Assembly: GCA_031390755.1 (NCBI GenBank)
Contig: JANMTS010000104.1
Location: forward strand, 60,047-124,046
Length of the DNA stretch: 64,000 bases
Direction: 5' to 3'
Source of the DNA: DATMER01 sp031390755
Lineage (GTDB): Bacteria > Acidobacteriota > Thermoanaerobaculia > Multivoradales > UBA5704
The stretch's first letter is position 1. Every line of letters begins with the position of its first letter. Made by a program: the position numbers and the translations under genes. The notes under the pieces are model-generated. The model was not told the DNA's origin. It made no database searches and was given only the letters and a program-made list of their open reading frames with translations. Shown in pieces: positions 37,281 through 56,026 of the stretch.

Positions 37281-39266
37281 TCATTCTGCCCCATCCCCCA
37301 GAATCTCCGCCAACAACCCATCCGTCTCCCTCTCCAACGCCAGGATATCCGCGCGGATTTCCTCCAGCGAACGCAGCGGCTTCGGCTTGTAGAAATACCG
37401 GGTGAAGCTGATCTCGTAGCCGATCTTCACGCTGGCCGGGTCGTACCACGCGCCCGGCGCGTGCGGCAGCACCTCGCGATTCAGGAAGGCCTCGATGCCG
37501 CCGGGCTCCAGGAGCGGCACCTGCTCGGTGTCGCGCAGATCCGGATCGGACTCGTATTCGACGACGGCCGGCTTGCCTTGGATCTTCGCCTGGAACAGGC
37601 CGCGCAACGGGTCGGGCTCGGTGCCTTTCCTGTGGATCTTGCGGATCACGGGCGGCGCGGCCTCGTCGCGCTCGGCTCCATCCTTGAGCGCGGACTTGAT
37701 CTCCTTCGGCGTGTAGGCTCGGTTCGGATCGAGCCCCTTGAGCCGGAGCGGGCGCTCAACCGTCACCTTCCAATAGCCGAAGGCCTCGTTCGGGAAGATC
37801 TTCGACTGCTCCGTCTCCTCGAAGGCGAGGAAGGTGTCGCAGATCCGCTGGATGTCCTCCTCGGACAGCTCGCAGTTCTTCTTGCCCAGGTTCTTGCGCA
37901 GCGGCTTGAACCACGGCGTGGCATCGATGAGCTGCACCTTGCCGCGGCGAGGAGCGGGCTTGTGGTTGGTCAGAACCCACACGTACGTCGCGATGCCCGT
38001 GTTGTAGAACATGTTGAGTGGCAGGGCGACGATCGCCTCGAGCCAGTCGTTCTCCACGATCCAGCGGCGGATGTTGCTCTCGCCCTGGCCGGCGTCGCCC
38101 GTGAAGAGCGACGAGCCGTTGTGAACCTCGGCGATCCGGCTGCCCAGCTTCGAGCTCCGCTTCATCTTGGACAGCAGGTTGGCCAGGAACAGCATCTGAC
38201 CGTCGCTGGAGCGCGTGAGCAGCGAATACTCGGCATCGCCCGCGTGCTCGATCACGAAGCGCAGATCCTTGATGCCGCCCTTGCCTCCCATCCGTTCGAG
38301 ATCGCTCTTCCAACTCTTGCCGTAGGGCGGATTCGAGAGCATGAAGTCGAACTCGCGGGACGGGAAGGCGTCGTTCGCCAGCGTCGAGTGCTCGGGGCCG
38401 CCGACGATGTTGTCCGCGGAATCGCCCTCGCCCTTGAGCAGAAGGTCCGCCTTGCAGATGGCATAGGTCTCGGCGTTGATCTCCTGGCCGTAGAGGTGGG
38501 TTGCCACCTGCTTGCCGCGCTCGGCGGCCAGCTCCTGGAGCGTCTCTTCCGCCACGGTCAGCATGCCGCCGGTGCCGCAGGCGCCGTCATAGAGCAGATA
38601 GGTGCCGGACTCGATCTCCCCGGCGATGGGCAGGAAGATCAGCTTCGCCATGAGCTTCACGGCATCGCGGGGCGTCCAGTGCTCGCCGGCCTCCTCGTTG
38701 TTCTCCTCGTTGAAGCGCCGGACCAGCTCCTCGAAGATCGTGCCCATGGCGTGGTTGTCGAGGCCGGGATGCTTGACCGAGCCGTCGCCGTGCAGAACCG
38801 GCCGGGGGCTGAGGTTGATGTCCGGCGACAGGAGCTTCTCGATCAGCGTGCCGAGCGCATCCGCCTTGGAGAGGCGCGGAATCTGGTTGCGGAACTCGAA
38901 GTTCTCCAGGATCTCCTGCACGTTCGGAGAGAAACCGTTGAGCCAGGCCTCGAAGTCCGCCCGGAGCTTCTGCTGGCTGGTGCGGGCCTTGAGGTCGCGC
39001 AGGGAGAAGCCCGACGTGTTGTAGAAGTCCTGGCCGGCAGCCTGGCGCAGAGCCTTGTCCTGGTGAACGATGTCCGCCTTGTCCAGGGAAGCCCTCATGG
39101 CGAGCACGGCGTCCTTGGTCCCTTCCAGGAGGGTATCGAGCCGGCGCAGGACCGTCATGGGCAGGATGACATCGCGGTACTTGCCGCGCACGTAGAGATC
39201 CCGCAGCACGTCGTCCGCGATACCCCAGATGTAGTTGACGATCCAGCTGAGTTGACCCTGTTGCAT
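37281..39266 (-). CDS. hsdM: Type I restriction-modification DNA methyltransferase HsdM
   Basis: This 661-residue adenine-N6 methyltransferase has an N-terminal HsdM_N helical domain (from IVNYIWGIADDVLRDLYVRG), then the methylase core. The S-adenosylmethionine motif is DGACGTGG (about residue 225) and the catalytic motif is NPPYGKSW (about 313). The C-terminal part contacts HsdS. Length fits the longer HsdM type. TGAGGAAGA lies just before the ATG. It is first in the operon, behind a promoter with a perfect TATAAT, and is followed by the PRTase-like gene rather than directly by hsdS, which is unusual. Confidence 0.97.
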   Translation of the reverse strand: MQQGQLSWIVNYIWGIADDVLRDLYVRGKYRDVILPMTVLRRLDTLLEGTKDAVLAMRASLDKADIVHQDKALRQAAGQDFYNTSGFSLRDLKARTSQQKLRADFEAWLNGFSPNVQEILENFEFRNQIPRLSKADALGTLIEKLLSPDINLSPRPVLHGDGSVKHPGLDNHAMGTIFEELVRRFNEENNEEAGEHWTPRDAVKLMAKLIFLPIAGEIESGTYLLYDGACGTGGMLTVAEETLQELAAERGKQVATHLYGQEINAETYAICKADLLLKGEGDSADNIVGGPEHSTLANDAFPSREFDFMLSNPPYGKSWKSDLERMGGKGGIKDLRFVIEHAGDAEYSLLTRSSDGQMLFLANLLSKMKRSSKLGSRIAEVHNGSSLFTGDAGQGESNIRRWIVENDWLEAIVALPLNMFYNTGIATYVWVLTNHKPAPRRGKVQLIDATPWFKPLRKNLGKKNCELSEEDIQRICDTFLAFEETEQSKIFPNEAFGYWKVTVERPLRLKGLDPNRAYTPKEIKSALKDGAERDEAAPPVIRKIHRKGTEPDPLRGLFQAKIQGKPAVVEYESDPDLRDTEQVPLLEPGGIEAFLNREVLPHAPGAWYDPASVKIGYEISFTRYFYKPKPLRSLEEIRADILALERETDGLLAEILGDGAE

Positions 39267-39320
39267 TCTTCCTCAGATCCGGGGGAGGCAGCCAAGCTTG
39301 CTGCAAGCCTGTCGTTGGTC

Positions 39321-39359
39321 CGGCGGCATTATAGAGGATGACCTTGGAGGATGACCTTG
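39321..39359 (-). promoter_or_regulatory. hsd operon promoter with tandem 13-bp repeats
   Basis: On the minus strand a perfect TATAAT (39333-39328) lies about 62 bp before the hsdM ATG. Directly upstream, where the -35 would fall, the sequence CAAGGTCATCCTC is repeated twice head to tail (39359-39347 and 39346-39334). No TTGACA-like hexamer is seen, so the tandem repeats may bind an activator or repressor. Confidence 0.6.
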
Positions 39360-39418
39360 AGAGGGCCGGGAGGCGGTGGCCCAAGAGCGGGGCGATCACT
39401 GTGGCCGGGGCGATGGCT

Positions 39419-39649
39419 GCCCCCGCTTGGGCGACAGTTGCCCCCGCTTGGGCAACGGTTGCCCCCGTTGGGGGGAGCGCTGCCCCGGCTTGGGCAACCG
39501 CTTCCCCCGTTGGGGAGAGCACTGCCCCAGCTTGGGCAACCGCTGCCCCCGTTGGGGAGAGTACTGCCCCGGCTTGGGCAACGGCTGCCCCCGTTGGGGA
39601 GAGCACTGCCCCGGCTTGGGCAACCGCTGCCCCGGCGAGGGGAAGCGCT
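39419..39649. repeat. 21-bp minisatellite, 11 exact-length units
   Basis: Eleven consecutive 21-bp units alternate between two types: one starting GCCCCGGCTTGGGCAAC and one starting GCCCCCGTTGGGGAGAG. This gives a 42-bp higher-order period in the middle of the array. Since 21 is divisible by 3, four of the six frames stay open and would encode heptapeptide repeats (for example CPRWGEH-CPGLGNR on plus). No frame has a convincing ribosome site. It fills most of the 516-bp gap between the hsdM promoter and the porin gene. Confidence 0.95.
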
Positions 39650-39731
39650 GCCCCATGACTGCCCAAGCGGGGGCAATGGCAGCCCAAACGAGCGCGACGA
39701 CCGCCCCCGACTCGGGGACCGAACGCAAAGC

Positions 39732-39755
39732 GGGCCGTGCTGTGACGCACGGCCC
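39732..39755 (-). terminator. Hairpin terminator after the porin gene
   Basis: Perfect 9-bp arms GGGCCGTGC and GCACGGCCC enclose a six-base loop 27 bp after the porin stop codon. On the minus strand they are followed by GCTTTGCGTT, a weak T-run. This would end the DmsE-porin transcript. Confidence 0.7.
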
Positions 39756-39782
39756 GGCTTCGACTCGGAGGTTGTTCGGGGA

Positions 39783-41966
39783 TCAGAAGGTGTGCTTGGC
39801 GAGGAGGTACCCGATCGTCGCCTTGTAGGCGGGGTCGCGGTACCAGCCGCTCAGATAGCTCGCGGTCGCCTGCGCCGGTCCGATGAGCGGGATCGCGGGC
39901 AGGACGTAGCTGTAGGGGTCGAACTGGATGTCGTCGAACGCCACGTCCTCGTAGGCCAGGCCGGCGGTGAGATCCCAGCTGCCGGTGACCTGGAAGGTGC
40001 CGTTCAGGTCCAGCGCCAACCGCTTGTTGTTGCCGTAGTTGTTGATGTTGACGAGCGTCGTGGGCAGCGCCGCGGCCCCGGCGAGGCCGTTGAAGTCGAC
40101 GGCGCCCCGGCTGCGGTTCCACGAGGCGGCGCCGGTGACCAGCAGGCGCTCCTGCGCCGGCCAGTCGAAGCCGAGGCCGAACGCCGCGAACCGGTCGTCG
40201 ATGCCGGTGAGCACCGTGTAGTTGGTGGCACCCGTCGTGCTGTTGCGGCTGACGAGGCGGGCGTCGGTCGTGGCCCGTTCGTAGTCGACGTACGCCTTCA
40301 CGCGGAAGCCGTCCTGCTCGCCGAAGATCGAGCTCACGTAGATCTCGCCGCGGTCGTCTCCGGTGCGGCCGGAAGGCGAGTCGTCATACTGGCTCTTCTT
40401 GTAGTAGTACTCGAAGCTGAAGTCCGCCTTGGCACTCGGCGTGTAGTCGAGCCCGGCCTTGTAGACCGTCCGGTCCAGGTTCGCGGTGTCGAAGCTCCAC
40501 ACCGTGTTCGGCAGGGCCGGGGAGAGGAAGTTCGAGCGCCGCTCGATGAGCTGGACCTTGAGGCTGGCCACAAGGGTGTCCATGGAGGTGTTGCGCCACT
40601 CGAGCGAGTAGCGCTTCTCCTTGGTCGAGTCGGAGTCGGGATGGAATTCGCGGTCCGTCTTGACCTGGTCGAAGCCGCCGCTGATGCGGTTGGTCTTGGA
40701 CGGACGCCAGGCCAGCTCGGCGCCGTAGTTGCGCCGCTCGAAGCCGAAGGGCTCGTTCTCGCAGATGCGCGGGCCGGTCGACGAGCCGACCGGGCCGGTG
40801 CCGCCGACGACGCCCACGCAGCCGAGGCTGCTGGTCGCCGTCGTGAAGCCCGAGAACAGCACGTCGGTCGACTTGTTCTCCCGCTTCAGATCGTAGGCGT
40901 AGAGGCGGACGTCGACGCGGTCCACCGGCATGGCGGACCAGGTGACCGCCCAGGTGTCGTAGTCGATCTTCCCCTTGAAGACCTCCGACGACGCCAGGAA
41001 CGGCGTGGTCGTCTTGGTGGTCGCGGTCCCGATCAGCTGGGAGGTGCCGAGCGTCACGTCGCTGGTCGACTCGCTCTGCGTGTAGCGCAGCCCGAGGCTC
41101 GAATCCAGGGGGAGCTTGATCAGAGTGTTCAGGCTCAAGCGCTTCAGCCGGTTGTCGGCCGGTAGGTAGCTGGTGTCGACGCCCAGGTTCGTCCCCGTAA
41201 GCCTGTCGTTGCCGAAGTAGCCGTTGGTCCATTGGAGGATGGGGTCGTCGTTCTCGAACTTGCTGTCGAGGTAGGCCAGCGCGAGATGCAGCCTGGTCGA
41301 CGAGTAACCGCTCTCGAACGAGAGGTTGCGCGTCGAGTACTCCACCGGCACCGCGAGATCGACGAAGCCGTTGCTCGAGCCGGTGCCCTGGGCGTAGGCC
41401 TGGAGCTTGTTGCCGTCGAAGCTGACGTTGCCGACATCGGCGCGTACGTACCAGGGCGAATCGAGGGAGAGCTCGAACATGGCGCCGTCGTTGCGGCGCT
41501 TGTAGGCGAGGTCGTAGACGTTCCACTTCGACGGATCGAGGCTCGGCAGCACGGCGGTCTGGTTCGCGGTGCCGGCGCCGCTGTACGGCGTCCGGGCTCC
41601 GGTCGTGAAGAAGTGCTGCATGCTGTCGCTGAAGAGCCCGTACTTGAACGAGCCGTACGAGCCGCCGCGCAGATCCAGGTACATGTCCTTGCGGCCGAGG
41701 TTCTCGGCGTAGAAGTCGAGGTAGTAGTCGGCGCTGCGGCCCATGAGGTCGAAGGCCGACAGCACACCGTTGGTCAGGTCGCGATACTCCCGCATCTTGC
41801 CTTCGTCGACGGTGTCCGTGGTGTCGACGAGCTGGCCGCCGAGCGTGACCGAGCCGGTCAGGGTGAAGTCGCCGTCGGCGGCGTACGCCGCCGGCAGCGT
41901 CGGCAGGGTGAAGAGGAAGAGGGAGGCGATCAGGACGGCAGCCGATTTGCGTTGCTTCGTGTCCAT
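39783..41966 (-). CDS. MtrB/PioB-family outer-membrane beta-barrel
   Basis: This 727-residue protein has a signal peptide (MDTKQRKSAAVLIASLFLFTLPTLPAAYA), then a long run of alternating amphipathic strands (SADYYLDFYAENLG, YVRADVGNVSFDG and many more). It ends in Phe (LAKHTF), the usual outer-membrane barrel end. Size and strand pattern match MtrB/PioB porins, which sheath a periplasmic decaheme cytochrome and pass electrons across the outer membrane. The start follows GAGGAGG by five bases and lies 10 bp after the DmsE-like gene, so the pair is co-translated. I see no N-terminal CxxC pair of the kind found in Shewanella MtrB. No outer-surface cytochrome or reductase gene is in the window. 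Confidence 0.9.
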   Translation of the reverse strand: MDTKQRKSAAVLIASLFLFTLPTLPAAYAADGDFTLTGSVTLGGQLVDTTDTVDEGKMREYRDLTNGVLSAFDLMGRSADYYLDFYAENLGRKDMYLDLRGGSYGSFKYGLFSDSMQHFFTTGARTPYSGAGTANQTAVLPSLDPSKWNVYDLAYKRRNDGAMFELSLDSPWYVRADVGNVSFDGNKLQAYAQGTGSSNGFVDLAVPVEYSTRNLSFESGYSSTRLHLALAYLDSKFENDDPILQWTNGYFGNDRLTGTNLGVDTSYLPADNRLKRLSLNTLIKLPLDSSLGLRYTQSESTSDVTLGTSQLIGTATTKTTTPFLASSEVFKGKIDYDTWAVTWSAMPVDRVDVRLYAYDLKRENKSTDVLFSGFTTATSSLGCVGVVGGTGPVGSSTGPRICENEPFGFERRNYGAELAWRPSKTNRISGGFDQVKTDREFHPDSDSTKEKRYSLEWRNTSMDTLVASLKVQLIERRSNFLSPALPNTVWSFDTANLDRTVYKAGLDYTPSAKADFSFEYYYKKSQYDDSPSGRTGDDRGEIYVSSIFGEQDGFRVKAYVDYERATTDARLVSRNSTTGATNYTVLTGIDDRFAAFGLGFDWPAQERLLVTGAASWNRSRGAVDFNGLAGAAALPTTLVNINNYGNNKRLALDLNGTFQVTGSWDLTAGLAYEDVAFDDIQFDPYSYVLPAIPLIGPAQATASYLSGWYRDPAYKATIGYLLAKHTF

Positions 41967-41976
41967 GATGTCCTCC

Positions 41977-42897
41977 TCAGCGCAGCAGGAAGTGGCCGCG
42001 GGATGCGGGTGCGTTGCTGCCGTGGATCGTCTGGTGGCAGTTGACGCAGGAGCGGGCGTCGAAGCGGGTCGCCCGATCCTGGTTGGCGCCACCAACGGAG
42101 AAGCTGGAACCGTAGGCGAGCTGTCCGTGGGCGCTGCCGTGGCAATCCTGGCAGAGCTGGGGCACCTTCACCGTGAGGAGCTTCGGTACGTTCGAGCCGT
42201 GCGAGTTGTGGCACGACAGGCAGTTCTCCTCGACCGGCAGGTGGGACCAGACGAAGGGTCCGCGTTTTTCGCTGTGGCAACCCACGCAGAGCTGGTTGAC
42301 CGACTCGTTCTTGACCATCGCGTGCGACAGGGCGCCGTGCGGGTTGTGGCAGTCGGAGCAGGCGACCTTGCCCTCGTAGATCGGATGATGGGAGGTCTTG
42401 TTGAGCTGCGCGCGGATCGACTTGTGGCATTCGCCGCAAGTCTCGTATTGCAGCTTGCGCTGGGTCGTCAGATACGTCGCGGTCGACGGGTCGCCGCGCT
42501 TCCCGTGGATGCTGTGACAGTCGGCGCAGGAGACATCGTTCTTCCTGTGCTTCCCGGAATCCCAGAAGGCCATCTGCCGGTCGCCGCCGTGGCAGGAAAG
42601 GCACGCCGCGCTCTTCTCCGTCGAAGTCATGCTCCGGTCGAAGGAGCGGGCCGGCTTGATGGTTGGATCCTCCAGGTGGGCGGCGACATCGCCGTGGCAG
42701 GACTGGCACACCAGGCTGGTGCCGTCGAGCTTGGCGCCGTGCTTCGTGGTTGCGAGGCCGTGGACGGCTTCCTCGTGGCAGTCCGCGCAGACGGGCTGAG
42801 GCCCGCCCCCCTGCGCACCGGCTGCCGGGACCGGCATCAGCAGCAAGGTGCAGAAAGCGCTCGCGATCCCCAGGGCCAGGATCCATCGGTGGCGCAT
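41977..42897 (-). CDS. DmsE-family periplasmic decaheme c-type cytochrome
   Basis: This 306-residue secreted protein has a signal peptide ending near PVPAAGAQ. Ten CxxCH heme sites occur in order: CADCH, CQSCH, CLSCH, CADCH, CGECH, CSDCH, CVGCH, CLSCH, CQDCH, CVNCH. Spacing and length fit the DmsE/MtrA decaheme family, which inserts into an MtrB-type barrel to conduct electrons to outside acceptors such as metal oxides. AAAGGAGAG precedes the ATG. The barrel gene follows by 10 bp. The upstream 309 bp contain palindromic repeats and presumably the promoter. Confidence 0.95.
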   Translation of the reverse strand: MRHRWILALGIASAFCTLLLMPVPAAGAQGGGPQPVCADCHEEAVHGLATTKHGAKLDGTSLVCQSCHGDVAAHLEDPTIKPARSFDRSMTSTEKSAACLSCHGGDRQMAFWDSGKHRKNDVSCADCHSIHGKRGDPSTATYLTTQRKLQYETCGECHKSIRAQLNKTSHHPIYEGKVACSDCHNPHGALSHAMVKNESVNQLCVGCHSEKRGPFVWSHLPVEENCLSCHNSHGSNVPKLLTVKVPQLCQDCHGSAHGQLAYGSSFSVGGANQDRATRFDARSCVNCHQTIHGSNAPASRGHFLLR

Positions 42898-43039
42898 TCC
42901 TCTCTCCTTTCGTCAAAGCGATCCGAGTGGGCTCGGAGCACATTCGGCTTCCATGGGCTGGAGCCAAACTATCGGTTTGACGGCCGGAGCGCGCCCGCCG
43001 CAGGGGCTAAGAGCCGGAGCACGAAAGGGTGGGGGACTT

Positions 43040-43059
43040 CCCCACCCCAAGGGGTGGGG
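43040..43059. repeat. Short perfect palindrome upstream of the cytochrome gene
   Basis: CCCCACCCC (43040-43048) and GGGGTGGGG (43051-43059) are separated by AA. It lies about 145 bp upstream of the cytochrome ATG, in the 309-bp gap at 42898-43206, and could be a regulatory site or part of a REP-type element. I see nothing else coding in this gap. Confidence 0.75.
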
Positions 43060-43113
43060 AGACGGAGCCTGCGCGGCAGGAGCGCATGACGCCGAACGCG
43101 CCACGTTGATGAC

Positions 43114-43175
43114 TGTAGGGGCAGGCCTTGTGCCTGCCCTCAGCGGTATGGGGCAACCACAAGGGTTGCCCCTAC
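43114..43175. repeat. REP/MITE-like element with internal hairpins
   Basis: Terminal inverted repeats GTAGGGGCA (43114-43122) and TTGCCCCTAC (43166-43175) bracket two hairpins, GGGCAGGC/GCCTGCCC and GGGGCAACC/GGTTGCCCC. Elements of this type are scattered in many genomes of soil and sediment bacteria. It lies 31 bp past the stop of the FAAL synthase, where its hairpins could also terminate transcription. Confidence 0.85.
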
Positions 43176-43206
43176 AACGTTCTGCCGCGCAGACTGCTAG
43201 AGGGGA

Positions 43207-53246
<10,040 letters not shown>

Positions 53247-53250
<4 letters not shown>

Positions 53251-55685
53251 TTTTCCGGCGTCAGGGTCAACACCGACTCGGCCTGGGCCCGCGCGGTCTC
53301 GCGGCTGGTGAGCACCGGGTGGTACTCGTTGGCCGCCCACATTCGGGCCTGGTCGTCACGGTGAGGGTGAAACGGGATGGCGACCTGACCGGTGCTGTTG
53401 ACCGCGACGGAGCGGCTCAGATCCGAAAGGTCCGCGATGAAACGTTGAGAGGGACCGAATCCGACCTGGAAGTCCTCGTCGCCGCCGGTGGCGTTGACGG
53501 TCGAGCCGTCGCCGGACAGCGGCATCGACTTGCTGTTGAAGATCCAGTTGAGCGGCGCCACGGGGCTTAAGCCCAGCGGCTGGTGCCTGAAGGAGATCCG
53601 GTGGATCTCGCCCCACTTCCAGTCGGCCGGGTCGCCGCCCATCTCGTCCGAGAGCCACTCGATGGCCTCGGTGAAGCTACGGCACGCGATGTCGTCGCGG
53701 GTCTCCACCTTGTCCTTCGTGGTCTTGTCGTCGAAGAACGGATCGTTCGGCCGCGCGAGCATGCCGCCGAACATCTCGGTCTGCATGAACACGAGCCCGT
53801 GCGCCGGTCCCTTCATCAGATCTTCGCCCATCTCATCCTTGAAGGTGTCCGGCAGCAGAAAACGGAGCCAGGCGGAGAACACCGTCGGCGCCACCGCTTC
53901 CTTGTCGAAGCGGAGATCCCAGCTCTTCAAGGCGTCGAGGGCCTTGCGCTCGGCGTCGTTGGCGGGCTTGACCGCGGCCAGCAGGTGGGGCCGGACCAGA
54001 CCGGCCCACTGGAGCGTCACGTCGGCCTGGAAGGCCTTCATGTCGTCGAGCGTGACGCTCGAATCCGCGCCCACGATCTCGTTGATGCGGCGCGCCCGGT
54101 CGGCCGGCGGCCAGTCGCGGGTCAGGATGTGGGGATAGCCGTCCGGGACCACCTTGTGGTTCGCGGTGACGATGAAGCCGGACGCCGGGTTGAGCGCGTT
54201 CGGCATCTCCTCGTACGGGATGTAGCCCTGCCACTCGGACTCGCCGGTCCAGCCCGGGACGGGCTGCGTGCCCTCGTGGGCCGGCATCCGCTTCGGCACC
54301 CGCGCCGTCGACTGATAGCCGATGTTGCCGTCGACGTCCGCGTAGGTGAAGTTCAGGCTCGGCGTGTCCCACATCGACAGCGCCTGGTGGAACTCCTGCC
54401 AGTTGCCGGCGCGGTCCACGGCCGAGATGGCGTCGAGCAGCCGGCTGCCTTCCGCGGCGGCCCAGTGCAGCGCGAGCGGCCGGGGGTCCGTCCACTGCGG
54501 CATCACGCCGTGAACCAGGGGCCCGTGCCGCGTCGACAGCACCTCCAGGGTGACGGACGGCTTGCCCTTCACCGGGATGGCCTCGCGCTCCACGCGCAGC
54601 TCCTCCCACCTGCCCTGGAACATGGCCTTCTTCGGGTTCTTCGGGTCGTCCAGCTTCTCGAAGTAGACGTCCTGCACGTCGGCGTTCAGGTTCGTGACGC
54701 CCCAGGCGGTGCGCTTGTTCTGCCCCATGATCACGAACGGCAGGCCGGCCAGCGAGTAGCCGGTCACGTCGAAGCGTCCGCCATGGAGGCCGACCTCGTA
54801 CCAGACCGAAGGCAGGGCGAGACCGAGATGGGTGTCGTTGGCGAGCAGCGGCTTGCCGGTGGCCGTGCGGCTGCCGTGGACGACCCAGGAGTTGCTCCCC
54901 CAGGTCAGGTCGGGACGGCCGAGCCCCGGCAGGTAGGCGGCGAGCTGCCGGACGAGCGCGCTCGTCTGCACCGGAGCCCCGGCAGGCACCTGCAGAGCAG
55001 GGATCGGTAGCGCGGGAGACGGGACGATGAACGGCCCGGCCTCCGGATACGGCGGGATGAGCTGGCGGATCGCGTCCTGGCTCAGCTTGGAGGTCATCTG
55101 GAGCCGGGCCATCTCCAGCGGCGAGTTCAGGCTCAGGTTGAGGCTGAGGGCGCGGCTCCAGGCCAGCGTGTCCACCGGCGACCAAGGATCGGGATGGATG
55201 TTGAGGATCGTCAGCTCGATCGGCAGCTTGCCCTCGTGCGACTTCAGGAAGGCGTTGACGCCGTCCGAGTACGCCTGGAGGATGGCGCGGGTGTCCGCCG
55301 AGAGCTGGGCCAGGTCGCGCTCCGCGGAGCGGCGCAGGCCGATCGTGCGCAGGTAGCGGTCCGCCGGCAGCGGCCCCTCGCCGAACAGCGAGCTCAGCCG
55401 GCCGCTCGCCACCGTGCGGCTGAAGTGCATCTGCCAGAAGCGGTCCTGGGCGTGGACGTACCCTTGCGCGAAGAACAGATCGTGCTCGTTCTGCGCGAAA
55501 AGGTGGGGCACGCCCCAGCGGTCGCGCATCACCTCCACCGGCGCCGAAAGACCGGCCACCTTCACCGAGCCCTCGGCCTGAGGGAAGGAGCGGCGGATCT
55601 TCCAGTACCCTAGAATGAGGATCACGACGACGAGCGCCGCCAACGCGAGCAGGAGAATCTTGATAGCCTTCCGGAGCCGTTTCAT
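53247..55685 (-). CDS. Penicillin acylase-type Ntn hydrolase, membrane-anchored
   Basis: This 812-residue protein has an N-terminal signal anchor (ILLLALAALVVVILILGYW), then the penicillin amidase (peptidase S45) fold: VMRDRWGVPHLFAQNEHDLFFAQGY..QDRFWQM in the alpha part, and the autocleavage site at G263-S264 (WGSNSWVVHGSRT). Ser264 becomes the nucleophile at the beta-subunit N-terminus; LLANDTHL and NADVQDVYFEK follow. The family cuts amide-linked acyl groups in the periplasm; PvdQ removes the fatty tail of pyoverdine precursors. It overlaps the FAAL synthase by 4 bp, so it is the first gene of that operon. A role in deacylating the lipopeptide during export is the likeliest reading, with self-protection or acyl-homoserine lactone cleavage as alternatives. 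The first 64 codons of the longer open frame are rejected because they lack the signal anchor. Confidence 0.93.
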
Positions 55686-56026
55686 ATCGAGGTTCGAATT
55701 GGACCTGTTTGGATCTGTTGTTGAGAAAATCGATGAGCGCGAAAGGACGGAGTGTCTTGCCGCAGGGCGCCCGAGAGAGTACTTCAAACCCCGGGTTCCG
55801 TCCAAATACCCGCCCAATACTCGCCCAGCGCCTGCCCAATACTCGCCGGCAGTCCGCTTTTGCCCGTCGAGCGGCACCTATCCTTCTAGTGCCACGTCTG
55901 CGGTCAGGCGGGACGGGAGCGGTCCGCCCGTTCGGCTTTCAATACGTCCTGAGCTGATTCCCGGCCCTCTACCGAGCGGCCATCTCTAAGGAGTTGTAAA
56001 CTTTTATGAAACATGAAGGAGGATCG
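55686..56026. promoter_or_regulatory. Divergent promoter region of the acylase-synthase operon and CRTAC1 gene
   Basis: These 341 bp separate divergent genes and hold no credible ORF. A repeated element is described separately (55802-55847). On the plus side AGGAGG lies four bases before the CRTAC1 start. The minus side has no strong ribosome site before the acylase ATG. I cannot pick -10/-35 boxes with confidence. Confidence 0.5.
55802..55847. promoter_or_regulatory. Helically phased direct repeats, candidate operator
   Basis: CCCAATACTCGCC occurs at 55813-55825 and 55835-55847, with a degenerate copy CCAAATACCCGCC at 55802-55814. Start-to-start distances are 11 and 22 bp, one and two helix turns, so a bound regulator would sit on one face of the DNA. 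They lie about 120-160 bp upstream of the acylase start. Confidence 0.55.

Noticed and set aside
39419..39649. CRISPR array
   Set aside because: Units are contiguous with no spacers and no cas genes are nearby.
39376..39828. Cysteine-rich heptapeptide-repeat ORF (and overlapping ones in other frames)
   Set aside because: Open frames are a by-product of 21-bp repeats. No ribosome site, and several frames are equally open. Kept only as a finding.
53686..53713. Possible frameshift in the acylase
   Set aside because: The minus frame reads through with S45-family motifs on both sides; no break is seen.
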